Shown here one piece after another: positions 52,293 to 61,024 of a stretch of 64,000 nucleotides of DNA. The stretch's first letter is position 1. Each line of letters begins with the position of its first letter. The DNA is from a bacterium. Lineage in GTDB: Bacteria > Chloroflexota > Dormibacteria > Aeolococcales > Bog-877. Location of the stretch: NCBI GenBank assembly GCA_021827985.1, contig JAKATL010000003.1:67155-131154 (forward strand). The letters run 5' to 3'. The notes under the pieces were generated by a model, which searched no databases, was not told the DNA's origin, and saw only the letters and a program-made list of their open reading frames with translations. A program made the position numbers and the translations under genes.

Positions 52293-53111
52293 ATGAACAC
52301 AGACACCAGCGACTACACCGATCGCACGGCCACCCCCTCCCAGCATCGCCCCTGGTGGACAGGCTGGCGCGGCTTGACCATTGCTCTGATCCTCGGCGGG
52401 GGCCTTCTCATGACAGGCGGGATCGCATACGCGGCGGGATCTATCTCCTCCCCCACGTCAGCCGCAAGTACCGGGTACCAGCTCCCATCGCCGGGGACCC
52501 TCGGGTCCTCGGGTGGATACGGGTCGGGCATGATGGGTGGATCAACCGGTGGCTCGGGTGGCTATGGATCGGGCATGATGGGTGGATCAGCCGGTGGCCC
52601 AGGCGGTTCCGGGTCGAGCATGCTCGGCGGTTCGCCGTCGGTGACCTCGGCGAGTGCCCTCAGTCGCCTGGTCACCACTTTGGCACCCAGGACGAGTGTC
52701 GACTCAGCTGCGAACCGCATCACCTACCACACCAGCCAGGTGGACTTGGTCATGGTCGGAGCTCCACCCGGGAGGTCTGGCATGTACTGGCAGGCGGATG
52801 GCCTGGTGAACCCGACCATCGTGATCCCGGCAGGGAGCTCGGTGACGGTCAACTTCGCCGACGGGGACCCCGGGACAATCCACGGTTGGGAGCTGACCAC
52901 GGCCGGACCCCCCTTCCCAGTCATGGCAATGATGGCCAGTCAAGTGGCGGCACCGGGTGCCTTCGCCATGCCGGTGAGTCCTCCGTCGGGCTCCAACTGG
53001 TATGGACGGACGCTCCACTTCGCGGCGCCCCCAGCGGGTACCTACCACTACATATGCCCCGTCCCAGGTCACGCCGCCTCGGGGATGTGGGGCACTCTGG
53101 TCGTGGCCTGA
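52293..53111 (+). CDS. Sulfocyanin-like cupredoxin, membrane-anchored
   Basis: 272 residues. One N-terminal helix (LTIALILGGGLLMTGGIAYA), a Gly/Ser/Met-rich linker with two near-identical units of about 16 residues (GGYGSGMMGGS repeated), then a cupredoxin domain. Type 1 copper ligands: His in IHGWELT, and Cys, His and Met in YHYICPVPGHAASGMWGTLV. The layout matches sulfocyanins, blue copper carriers of thermoacidophile respiratory chains. The MMGG units may bind copper too. Confidence 0.85.
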   Translation: MNTDTSDYTDRTATPSQHRPWWTGWRGLTIALILGGGLLMTGGIAYAAGSISSPTSAASTGYQLPSPGTLGSSGGYGSGMMGGSTGGSGGYGSGMMGGSAGGPGGSGSSMLGGSPSVTSASALSRLVTTLAPRTSVDSAANRITYHTSQVDLVMVGAPPGRSGMYWQADGLVNPTIVIPAGSSVTVNFADGDPGTIHGWELTTAGPPFPVMAMMASQVAAPGAFAMPVSPPSGSNWYGRTLHFAAPPAGTYHYICPVPGHAASGMWGTLVVA

Positions 53112-53874
53112 AGCTCTCGAACTGCGCCCATGTTGGGCCGGTGGTCCAAGACGCTGGCATGTGGCGTCAAGCTCCACCGGGCTTGGCATCCTGGCGGAGC
53201 CCAGATGGGCGGCTAGTCGCTCTCAACGGGCCTGTTTGGTCCTGGCATCCGATGGTCCGTCTAGCGGCGTAGGCAGCTCCCCCCACCAATGAGACGGCTG
53301 TTGATTCCACGACCCGCCCACGAGCGCGCGAGTCGTCGCAGGCTGCGTTCCTCGGCACCCATCTGGAGCACGCGGTGCTCGGCCTCAAGCATCCGGCACG
53401 AGGTCCGACTGCCAGGGCAGCGTTGTACGATTGGGAAGGTGTCCTGGTGTCCCCACTTCGCTCCAATGGGTGGACTAGTGAAAGTGGTACCGAAGAGGGG
53501 ACAAAGCCCTGGTGAGGATGCGCGGGGACCGCGACGATGTCGGCCAGGCTCTTCTGGAGTTCGAGCATCACATGGAGATCCTCCTCCTTGCGACGACCAA
53601 CGCGGGCCCACGGCTCAGCCCGCAGAGCATGACGGCTGGCCTTCTTCCGAAGCCGGCCCGTGGTAGCCGGTAGTGCTGCTCGAGTGCCCACCAGTTGCAC
53701 TTGCTCCCGGGCGAAGCGAACGGTAGTGGTCGCCCGCCCTGAGAACAGACTCGTGACAGGTTGTTGCGAAGTGGCCCTGGCCCGGTGTCCCCATGACCAA
53801 GCCACCTGGACACCGCTTTCGTGTCAGGCGTGCCCATGCCTTGCGACAACTTCCCAAGGCATGCAGGAGTCGTA
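53112..53874. other. No convincing gene (763 bp)
   Basis: Several ORFs of 100-210 codons exist on both strands, but none shows a known motif. The longest minus-strand frame (53167-53805) contains EEDLHVMLELQKSLADIV, which I cannot assign. A 9-bp inverted repeat (53835-53843 / 53855-53863) lies just before the response-regulator gene. Confidence 0.4.
53835..53863. promoter_or_regulatory. Inverted repeat upstream of the two-component genes
   Basis: CATGCCTTG, an 11-nt gap, and CAAGGCATG, ending two bases before the SD AGGAG (53865-53869). It could be an autoregulatory operator or a translation-blocking hairpin. Confidence 0.4.
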
Positions 53875-54570
53875 ATGGGGAGAGCGAGCGTGCTGGTTGT
53901 GGACGATGAGCGCAAGATCCGCGATGTGGTCGCTCGCTACCTCGAGGCAGCGGGTTTCGCGGTCCTGGTGGCAGATTCGGGCCAGAAAGCACTTGAAGTG
54001 GCGGCCCGAGCCGCCCCGGACCTGGTGGTGCTCGACCTCATGCTCCCCGACCTCTCTGGTGAGGAGGTGCTCCGTTCCATCCGGACCCTGGCCGAGGTCC
54101 CGATCATCGTGCTGACGGCCAAGGCCTCTGAGGAGGACCGGGTGGCCAACCTACGCCAGGGTGCTGACGACTATCTGGTCAAGCCGTTCAGCCCCCGCGA
54201 ACTCGTGGCTCGGGTCGAGGCCGTGCTCCGCCGGAGCGGGCCGCCGGGGGCCGGAGAGCTGGCGTTCGACCAGGGGCGCCTGACCATCGACCGTGAGGGG
54301 CGAGGGGTGATGGTGGATGGCGCCGGGCTGGAACTCACCAGGACCGAGTTCGACCTGCTTTTTGCCCTGGCCAATACGCCAGGTCGAGTCTTCAGCCGCT
54401 ACGAGCTGCTGAACCGGGTTCAAGGCTCCGACTACGAGGGCTACGAGCGCACCATCGATGCCCACGTGAAGAACCTCCGGCGCAAGCTTGGCGACGATCC
54501 GCGCCAACCCCATTTCGTGGTGACCGTCCCCGGAGTCGGCTACAAGCTTGGGGTCAGCCGCGATGGCTAG
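53875..54570 (+). CDS. OmpR/PhoB-family response regulator
   Basis: 231 residues from ATG 53875 after AGGAG. Receiver domain with acidic pair (VLVVDDERKI), phosphoacceptor Asp in LVVLDLMLPD, Thr in VLTAK and Lys in LVKPFSPREL. The C-terminal winged helix ends with TIDAHVKNLRRKLGDDP. It overlaps the kinase gene by eight bases. Likely targets are the copper/redox genes around it. Confidence 0.94.
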   Translation: MGRASVLVVDDERKIRDVVARYLEAAGFAVLVADSGQKALEVAARAAPDLVVLDLMLPDLSGEEVLRSIRTLAEVPIIVLTAKASEEDRVANLRQGADDYLVKPFSPRELVARVEAVLRRSGPPGAGELAFDQGRLTIDREGRGVMVDGAGLELTRTEFDLLFALANTPGRVFSRYELLNRVQGSDYEGYERTIDAHVKNLRRKLGDDPRQPHFVVTVPGVGYKLGVSRDG

Positions 54571-55978
54571 GAGGTCCTCCTACGCGCTCCGTCTGGCCCT
54601 GGCTTTCGCGGTGGTGGCCTTGGTCGCCGCCGGGCTCACCGCGATGCTGGTGAACCTCGCATTTGGGCAGCAATTCGGGGCTTATCTCTCGGCCCAGCAA
54701 CAGGCGGAGGGTCACCGGATCGTGTCGGAGCTGTCCTCCTCCTACCTGGCTGAGCGAGGTTGGAACCAGGCAGCCCTGCAGCCCGTCGGAGCCGCAGCGG
54801 CCATGGAGGGCGTGGACCTGACTATCGAGAACGGACATGGCCAGATGCTGTGGCCAACGACGACGATCGCTTCCAGCGGGATGGCCGCGATGGATCGAGC
54901 GATGATGGGTAGCGGCAAATTTGGGGCTGCAGTGCACCTGCCAATCTCGGTTGACGGCCGAGTGGTCGGCACGGCTGTGGTCGCTTTCTCCGGAGGAAGT
55001 CAGTCCGGTGCTGACAGTGCCCTTCGTGGGTCGGTCGACCGCCTCGCCGCCCTCGCCGCCCTAATTGCCACACTCGTCGCTCTGGGGGTTGGCACCTTGC
55101 TAGCACGCCGGGTGACCGGCCCCGTCCGGACCCTCACCACCGCGGCGAAAGGCCTCGCGGGCGGCGACTGGTCCGCCCGGGTGGACTCGCTGCGGACCGA
55201 CGAGTTCGGTGAGATGGCTCGAGCCTTTGACCACATGGCCGAGACGTTGTCGGAGGAGGACTCGCTGCGGCGGACCTTCATCGCCGACGTAGCCCACGAG
55301 CTGCGGACCCCTCTCGCCGTCGTCCGGGCCGAACTCGAAGAGATCGAGGACGGGCTCATCCCGCTCGACCCAGCTGCTCTCGCTTCCTTCGCCGAGGAGA
55401 TCGAGCGTCTGTGTCGGCTTGTCGGAGACCTGGAGACGCTGGCGTTGGCGGACGCAGCCGGCTTTTCGCTCCACCTCGAGCTTCAATCGCTGGCGCCCGT
55501 GGTGGAGGGGGCTGTCAACGGGTTCGCCGGCACGGCCCAGGCCAAGGGGGTGCCGATTGGGCTTCACCTCGATGAGGATGCGCTAGCCGAGATCGACGGC
55601 ACTCGGATGGCCCAAGTCGTCGCAAACCTGGTCTCCAATGCCCTTAAGTTCACTCCGACGGGCGGCAGGGTCGATCTCCGTCTCCACCAGATAGGTGGAT
55701 TCGCGATGCTCGAAGTCACCGACACCGGGCCCGGCATCCCCCCGCAGGACTTGGGGCATGTCTTCGAACGCTTCTGGCGTGGTGGCGCGCCACACGCCGG
55801 AGGATCAGGGATCGGGCTCGCGGTAGTACGTGAGCTCGTCGAGGCCCATGGAGGCCAGGTGGATGTGACAAGTGAATTTGGGAAGGGGACGGCGTTCACC
55901 GTCCGCCTGCCCCAAGCCGGGTCCCCACTCCAAGGGGCGGTGACCGAGCAGACGGCGTCCGTCACGCCCATCAGTTGA
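54563..55978 (+). CDS. Sensor histidine kinase
   Basis: 471 residues. Two membrane helices (LALAFAVVALVAAGLTAMLV; ALAALIATLVALGVGTLLA) enclose a ~140-residue extracellular sensor with a His/Met-containing segment (ENGHGQMLW, MDRAMMGSG). Then HAMP, H-box FIADVAHELRTPLAVV, N-box NLVSNALKF, G1 DTGPGIPP and G2 GSGIGLAVVREL. It forms a pair with the preceding regulator. The Met-rich sensor would suit copper, by inference. Confidence 0.93.
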   Translation: MARRSSYALRLALAFAVVALVAAGLTAMLVNLAFGQQFGAYLSAQQQAEGHRIVSELSSSYLAERGWNQAALQPVGAAAAMEGVDLTIENGHGQMLWPTTTIASSGMAAMDRAMMGSGKFGAAVHLPISVDGRVVGTAVVAFSGGSQSGADSALRGSVDRLAALAALIATLVALGVGTLLARRVTGPVRTLTTAAKGLAGGDWSARVDSLRTDEFGEMARAFDHMAETLSEEDSLRRTFIADVAHELRTPLAVVRAELEEIEDGLIPLDPAALASFAEEIERLCRLVGDLETLALADAAGFSLHLELQSLAPVVEGAVNGFAGTAQAKGVPIGLHLDEDALAEIDGTRMAQVVANLVSNALKFTPTGGRVDLRLHQIGGFAMLEVTDTGPGIPPQDLGHVFERFWRGGAPHAGGSGIGLAVVRELVEAHGGQVDVTSEFGKGTAFTVRLPQAGSPLQGAVTEQTASVTPIS

Positions 55979-56441
55979 CGAGGGTCGCTCTCAGACAGAT
56001 GGCGACTGGGATCTGCCGCTGACCACCACGGCCAGAGCAGGGCGACCCGCCGCCAAGCTGGCAACGCCCGCGCAGAGACGCCGCCACCAGTCCTGCGCAG
56101 TGGTACCGGCACTGTCCCAGGTCAACCACCATCTTGGGCAAGCCCCGTCGCACCGCGACCCGCGCCAGATTCCGCCGATCACCGCCTCGGATCCAGCAGC
56201 AGAGAAGACGACGCCAGCGCGTCAGTCATCCCACAACCTAGGCGCCAACCCCGGAGTTCAAGGGGCGCCAACGGACCACCGGCTGCACCGATCGCGGACT
56301 CTCAGCACCTGCTCCCCAGAGATCCTCTCGTCCCCTCTCACTAACAACTAGCCTCCGGGGGTAGTATTGGGGGTCTGGAGCCGCTCGGACCTCACCGAGA
56401 ACTGGAAGCCTCCTGTCTCTGCGACACAGCTGGGGACTACT
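55979..56441. other. No gene seen (463 bp)
   Basis: A GC-poorer spacer with many short chance ORFs. It presumably holds the promoter of the Lgt-like gene, but no clear -35/-10 pair was found. Confidence 0.4.
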
Positions 56442-57668
56442 ATGAAGACTGCAAGATCGACGCCGGAGGTGCCGCGCCCCGGCTCCGCCGTTGGGCCTGC
56501 GCGCCAATGGCCGGAGCCATCCGGCCAGATGCCGACACTGGTCCCAGAGTCCGACGAGAACGGCGACCCGCAGGCGTTGACCGCAAGTTTCTGGTTCGAT
56601 TCCGGCCACGCTGGGCGGCCGTACTCCGCGACCGTCCGGTTCTCCGGGCGCCGTCTCGGCGTCGCCGGACTCCGTGGCCGCAAGGACGAATTCACCCACG
56701 ACGAGAGCATCGACGGCATCGTCCCCAACAGTGGGCCAGTGTCCATCTCAGCCCGCATCGACGGTATAAATCCGGGCGAATGGACCGTCGCCGCCGAGCT
56801 CCTGAGTCCCGTGGTCCCGGCCGGTAAGCTGCGAGGGTCCGCAGCCTCCTCTCGTTGGCGCCGGCGCACGCTGGCTCCCGCAAGCTGGTCATGGCGGCGG
56901 TGGGCGCTGGGGACCGCCCCTGCCTCGCCGGTTCGGGCGCGTTTGGCTCCGCTTGCGGGCTTCGACCGCCGGCCCGCCGTCATTCCCGGGAGCTACACGT
57001 TCCTGGTGACTCTGGGTGTCCTCGTCGGGCTACTCATGCAGCATTCCCTGGCCGCGCAGGAGCACGTGGCGCCCGGCAGAGTCCTGATCGCCTCGCTGCT
57101 GGCGGTGGCGGCCGGTCTGGTGGGAGCGAAGCTGTGGTACCTCGCCCTGCACCTACGGTCATGGCGGGAGTTCGGTGCGGACGGATGGTGCATCCAAGGC
57201 TTCCTCCTCGGCGCCGCCGTGGCCCTGGTAGCCGCCACCGCGCTGCTGAATCTCCCGCTCGGGAGTGTCCTCGATGCCAGCGCCCCCGGTCTGTTCCTCG
57301 GAATGGCGGTGGGCAGGCTCGGCTGCTTCTTCACCGGTTGCTGTGCCGGTCGACCGACCGCTGCGCGCTGCGCGGTGTGGTCATCGGATCGGCGAGTCGG
57401 AGCGCGCCGAATTCCCACGCAGCTATATGAGTCGCTCGGGTCCGCGGCGATCGGCCTGTCTGGGTGGTTTGTGGTCCTTCACGCCCATCTTACGGTGCCG
57501 GGCGGTCTGTTCGTAGCGTCCTTCGCGGCCTACACACTTTGGCGGCAACTCCTGCTGCCACTTCGGGCGGAGCGGCGCCGGACCAAGGCGGGGGCGGTTG
57601 TCACTGGAGGACTGGCCGCGGTCGTCCTCAGTGCCGCGGTGGTGATGTTGGCCGTGGGAGCTCGCTGA
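56442..57668 (+). CDS. Lgt-like membrane protein with extra N-terminal domain
   Basis: 408 residues from ATG 56442. Residues ~1-130 are soluble and beta-rich (ATVRFSGRRLGVAGLRG, VSISARIDGINPGEWTVAAE), like an immunoglobulin or fn3 fold. From ~170 on it is a polytopic prolipoprotein diacylglyceryl transferase-type protein with the signature GLFLGMAVGRLGCFFTGCCA. The Asn usual after GRxG in true Lgt is Cys here, so the substrate may differ. A lipoprotein gene follows at once and may be its target. Confidence 0.72.
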   Translation: MKTARSTPEVPRPGSAVGPARQWPEPSGQMPTLVPESDENGDPQALTASFWFDSGHAGRPYSATVRFSGRRLGVAGLRGRKDEFTHDESIDGIVPNSGPVSISARIDGINPGEWTVAAELLSPVVPAGKLRGSAASSRWRRRTLAPASWSWRRWALGTAPASPVRARLAPLAGFDRRPAVIPGSYTFLVTLGVLVGLLMQHSLAAQEHVAPGRVLIASLLAVAAGLVGAKLWYLALHLRSWREFGADGWCIQGFLLGAAVALVAATALLNLPLGSVLDASAPGLFLGMAVGRLGCFFTGCCAGRPTAARCAVWSSDRRVGARRIPTQLYESLGSAAIGLSGWFVVLHAHLTVPGGLFVASFAAYTLWRQLLLPLRAERRRTKAGAVVTGGLAAVVLSAAVVMLAVGAR

Positions 57669-58339
57669 CCATCATCCATCACCACCGACTCCGACTCTGG
57701 AAGGCGCCACGTTCCACTCGTCGCGCCGGGGGCGACCAACGTCCGTCTGACCTTCAGAACACAAGTTCCGAGAGGCTCGCCCCGCTTGCCGGCATTCTCT
57801 TGCTAGCCGTGCTGGCCGGCTGTGGCGCCGTTCCTCACAGCCCCGCGGGCACAAGCCATGCGCGGGTGCCTGCCTGCGCAGACCACCAGCTCGTGGCCGC
57901 ATTCGGGTCTATCCTGAGTGTTCCCAATGGCGTCGAAATTGCGGTGCTCACCTTCGCGGATCGCTCGCGCCAGACATGCGGTGTTGAAGGAAAACCCGGG
58001 ATCACGCTGGTGGGAAGCGGTGGCCAGCCGGTTGCCTATCAGGCGCGCACCGCTCCGTTGCCAGCGACCAGCGCCTCGCGGATCGTTCTGGAAGCCGGGA
58101 TGGCCCCCGCACCTTCTGGTGGACCCGTCCCTGGGACAGCGGTCGTGAACATCGCTTGGGGGCCCCAGGAACCCGCTACCGGCGGCGGTAGCTGTGCGAC
58201 CCCTCCGACTGTGTTGACCGCCATCAATGTCGGCGTGGGCGGCAGCCGCTCCCCCATCACGCTTGCCCTTCCAGTCCGTGTTCGCATGGCGATCTGTGGC
58301 TGGCTCGCAATTAGCACCTTTCAGCCCGGGCCAACTTGA
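57665..58339 (+). CDS. DUF4232-like lipoprotein
   Basis: About 224 residues if started at CTG 57665, which overlaps the previous stop as CTGA and follows GGGAG at good spacing; no ATG, GTG or TTG precedes the lipobox. The signal helix ends in the lipobox LLLAVLAGCG. The mature domain has four Cys (PACADH, RQTCGVEGKPG, GSCATPP, MAICGW) in the DUF4232 pattern. Function unknown, anchored outside the membrane. Confidence 0.7.
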   Translation: MTIIHHHRLRLWKAPRSTRRAGGDQRPSDLQNTSSERLAPLAGILLLAVLAGCGAVPHSPAGTSHARVPACADHQLVAAFGSILSVPNGVEIAVLTFADRSRQTCGVEGKPGITLVGSGGQPVAYQARTAPLPATSASRIVLEAGMAPAPSGGPVPGTAVVNIAWGPQEPATGGGSCATPPTVLTAINVGVGGSRSPITLALPVRVRMAICGWLAISTFQPGPT

Positions 58340-58433
58340 GGTACGGAGCGCCTCTCACCGGAGTAAGAGTCAGCTCTTGGCGGTCGGGGGTTGGCAGCGC
58401 GGCTGCCGTGTCGGCACCTCCATCCGCTCCAAC

Positions 58434-59966
58434 TTAAGCACTGTGTCGGCCTGCCTGGCCGTGTTGATGACCACCGGGTGGAGCACTGTCCCGGTCCAGG
58501 AAGTCCTCGGGGCTCTCGGTGAACCTGTCCTTGCAGCCAGTCGAGCAGAAGTAGTACTCCCGGCCCGCATAGCTGGCATGCCCGGCAGCGGCGGTGGCGT
58601 CTACGGTCATGCCGCAGACAGGGTCGCGTGTAGCTCCTTTCGCGCTGGATCCTGTATTTCCGCCACCAGTCATCGCTTCGGCTTTGTCACCCGCGGCGAA
58701 TCGGGTTGGATTGACGACGAACCGGTCGTGGCAGCCGTCCGAGCAGAAGTAGAACGCCCTGCCCGCGTGGAAGGCGGTGGCCGGCGCCATCGACTTCTGC
58801 ACCTGCATGCCACACACCACATCTTTGGCGTAGCCGGCCCCTCCCCCGAGGCGGTCCCGGTTGCGATAGAGCCAGTAAAGATACCCGAACACGAGTAGGG
58901 CAACAACATTGAGAACACTCGTGTAGTCGAGATGGAAGCCGAGGGGGACGATGTTTGTCGGGCGGCCCGTGGGCACCAACCCCACCGCCTTGAACAGGTA
59001 CTCGGTGATCAGCCCGCTGATGCTCATCACCGCCCAGAACGCCGCCAGCAGGCGAAGCGTGATCTTCATCCCGTAGTACTTGCGGTAGATCAGGAGCAGG
59101 GGCAGCGTGATGAGATCGGCGAACACGAACGAGATGACACCGCCGAAGGTGATCCCGCCCTTCCACAGAGCCGCTGCGAGCGGGACGTTCCCCACTGAGC
59201 AGACAAAGCTGATGACCGCGATAAGAGGTCCCAGGACCACGTTCTCGACGCTGGATCCGAACCCGTGTCCGGTGATGAACAGGGCACGCCAAACCGCCTC
59301 TGGAACCAGGATGGCGAGGAACCCGGCGATGATGTAGCCCCCGGCCATCTCCCTGCGCAGCATGGTGAGGTCGCTGATCGTGTACCCGGCCGCGTTCGAC
59401 CACCCCGCGCGGGTGAGGAAACGTTTGCGGCCCGGCGTGCCGGGGGCTGCATCTCCGTGGTCTGCGGCCATCCCGTGCGCGGCGAGCTCGCCAGACCCGG
59501 CCAGACCCGCGTTGAGCCCGTCGCGTGCCGGGGGAACCCACCCCGCAGGCACGACCCGCGGCAGAACAATGGCCAGAAGGACGATCATGATCGCACCGCC
59601 CACGAACTCGGCGACCGCGAACTGCCAGCCGATCAACAACCACATGACTATGCCAAGCTCGACCACCAAGTTCGTGCTTGCGATCATGAAGATCATGGCG
59701 CTCGTGAAATCGGCACCCTTGGAGAACAGCGACTTGGCGAGGGCACTCGCGGCATAGGAACATGACGAGCTGACAACCCCGAAAAAGGATGCCTTCGCTA
59801 TTGTGCGCGGCCGGTGGTCACCGAGCACCCCCTGCATCTGCTCACGCGAGATGAAGGCCTGTACAGCTCCCGACAGGCCGAATCCCAAAACCAGCGCCCA
59901 GAGTGTCGCCCAGAACATGAAGAACGCTTCCTGGAGGCTGCGTGCGATGCTGTCGAGAACGAACAT
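58434..59966 (-). CDS. ArsP/YraQ-family permease fused to two YHS domains
   Basis: 510 residues from ATG 59966 (GGGAG eight bases upstream); a GTG at 60035 is possible. The permease (PF03773 type) has SSSCSYAASALAKSLFSKGA and FVCSVGNVPLAAALWKGGI, with Cys in both half-repeats. The C-terminus carries two YHS metal-binding domains: DVVCGMQVQKSM..YFCSDGCHDRF and DPVCGMTVDATA..YYFCSTGCKDRF. ArsP exports methylarsenite; others in this family are uncharacterized. The YHS pair suggests soft-metal delivery. Divergent CsoR lies upstream. Confidence 0.88.
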   Translation of the reverse strand: MFVLDSIARSLQEAFFMFWATLWALVLGFGLSGAVQAFISREQMQGVLGDHRPRTIAKASFFGVVSSSCSYAASALAKSLFSKGADFTSAMIFMIASTNLVVELGIVMWLLIGWQFAVAEFVGGAIMIVLLAIVLPRVVPAGWVPPARDGLNAGLAGSGELAAHGMAADHGDAAPGTPGRKRFLTRAGWSNAAGYTISDLTMLRREMAGGYIIAGFLAILVPEAVWRALFITGHGFGSSVENVVLGPLIAVISFVCSVGNVPLAAALWKGGITFGGVISFVFADLITLPLLLIYRKYYGMKITLRLLAAFWAVMSISGLITEYLFKAVGLVPTGRPTNIVPLGFHLDYTSVLNVVALLVFGYLYWLYRNRDRLGGGAGYAKDVVCGMQVQKSMAPATAFHAGRAFYFCSDGCHDRFVVNPTRFAAGDKAEAMTGGGNTGSSAKGATRDPVCGMTVDATAAAGHASYAGREYYFCSTGCKDRFTESPEDFLDRDSAPPGGHQHGQAGRHSA

Positions 59967-60225
59967 CAGGCCCACTCCCTGGATCGAGGTTCCGCTCTCG
60001 TTGCTCCCATCGCCATCGGCTGCCGATTGAGGCACTGACCGAGCGGCTCTACATCGGCACCGCCACGGCGTTCACAACCTTCCCGCCGCGGGCGGCCGTC
60101 GCTGTGCCACGTGACCGGGCGAGCCCGCCCCGGACTCCGCATGAGCCAGGTCTCACAAGGAACTCGCGCGGTACCATAACGAGCCTGCAGCTGACCAGGG
60201 CCGTCTGGCTGGTCGCACCACGATG

Positions 60226-60624
60226 TCATGTGGGTCTCTGCCGACGAGGGCGCGTCTGATGGCCCACCTCCTCGACTGGGGCGGCGTTCAGCACTCCGTC
60301 GGCATCCTCTGCCATGGGCTTGAGTGTGAGCACGTCTGCTGACTGGCGGAAGTCGGTGAGGCTGGAGTTGAAGCGGAGAGCTTCCATCAGCTCGTCGATC
60401 TTCTCGCGGCCTCTCCCGGTTTGGATGGCCTCGGACACACACGTCTCAAGGTGATTGCGCAGGAGGAGACGGTTGACCTTCTCAAGCGAGGCTTGAAGCG
60501 CCGCGATCTGTTTCATCAACTCAGGGCAATACCGCTCCGCCTCGACCATGCCCAGCAGCGCGTCCAAGTGCCCGCGCACGATCTTGAGCCGGATCAGCGC
60601 ATCGCGCTTGTAACTCTCGATCAT
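60226..60624 (-). CDS. csoR: CsoR-family copper-sensing repressor
   Basis: 132 residues from ATG 60624 (GTG 60627 also possible). All-helical DUF156 fold with the Cu(I) ligands in order: Cys in VEAERYCPELMKQIAALQ, His and Cys in LLRNHLETCVSEAI. CsoR represses copper export genes until Cu(I) binds. The C-terminal ~40 residues are an extension. It lies upstream of the YHS permease on the same strand and is preceded by its own operator. Confidence 0.9.
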   Translation of the reverse strand: MIESYKRDALIRLKIVRGHLDALLGMVEAERYCPELMKQIAALQASLEKVNRLLLRNHLETCVSEAIQTGRGREKIDELMEALRFNSSLTDFRQSADVLTLKPMAEDADGVLNAAPVEEVGHQTRPRRQRPT

Positions 60625-60641
60625 CACAGTGACTGGAGTTT

Positions 60642-60670
60642 ATTATACCACCCCACCCGGGGTGGGGTGG
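60642..60670 (-). promoter_or_regulatory. csoR promoter with CsoR-type operator
   Basis: TATAAT (minus strand, 60642-60647) abuts an 11-bp-arm palindrome CCACCCCACCC/GGGTGGGGTGG (60648-60670, one central base). G-tract dyads of this type are bound by CsoR. The short leader before ATG shows no SD. Confidence 0.7.
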
Positions 60671-61024
60671 CCGCTCTCGCCATCACGTCCGCCGCACGTG
60701 TTGAGCAGGTAGGGATCACTTCAAAGTCGGCCGGAAGGTCCTGACCGGGCTGGTAGAGAGGAGCGACGGTGGCGGGTTGCCGGGTGATGGCCCGTAGGAG
60801 TTGGTGGGAAAGCCCGGGCAAGGGCCGGGGCGAGGAGGGGAGCGGCCGGTTAGGAGTCTGGGTCGGCCGTGATCTTCTGCTCGAGCCGCTTCATGATGGG
60901 TCTTGACCTGGTCGCGGGGTGTGACGCCGACTCCAAGCCGGAGTCTACCGGCTCAGCGGCGTAGTCACGCGGCAGAGTTCCCGGCGGGCGAGCGCTGGAC
61001 ACGGCTCGGGGACGAAGGGCAGCC
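60671..61024. other. No gene seen (354 bp)
   Basis: Contains only short frames; one minus-strand 14-codon frame (MKRLEQKITADPDS, from about 60898) looks protein-like but is too short to call. Confidence 0.4.

Noticed and set aside
53167..53805. 212-codon minus ORF between the cupredoxin and response-regulator genes
   Set aside because: One stretch looks protein-like, but there is no motif, start signal or partner; kept as unassigned.
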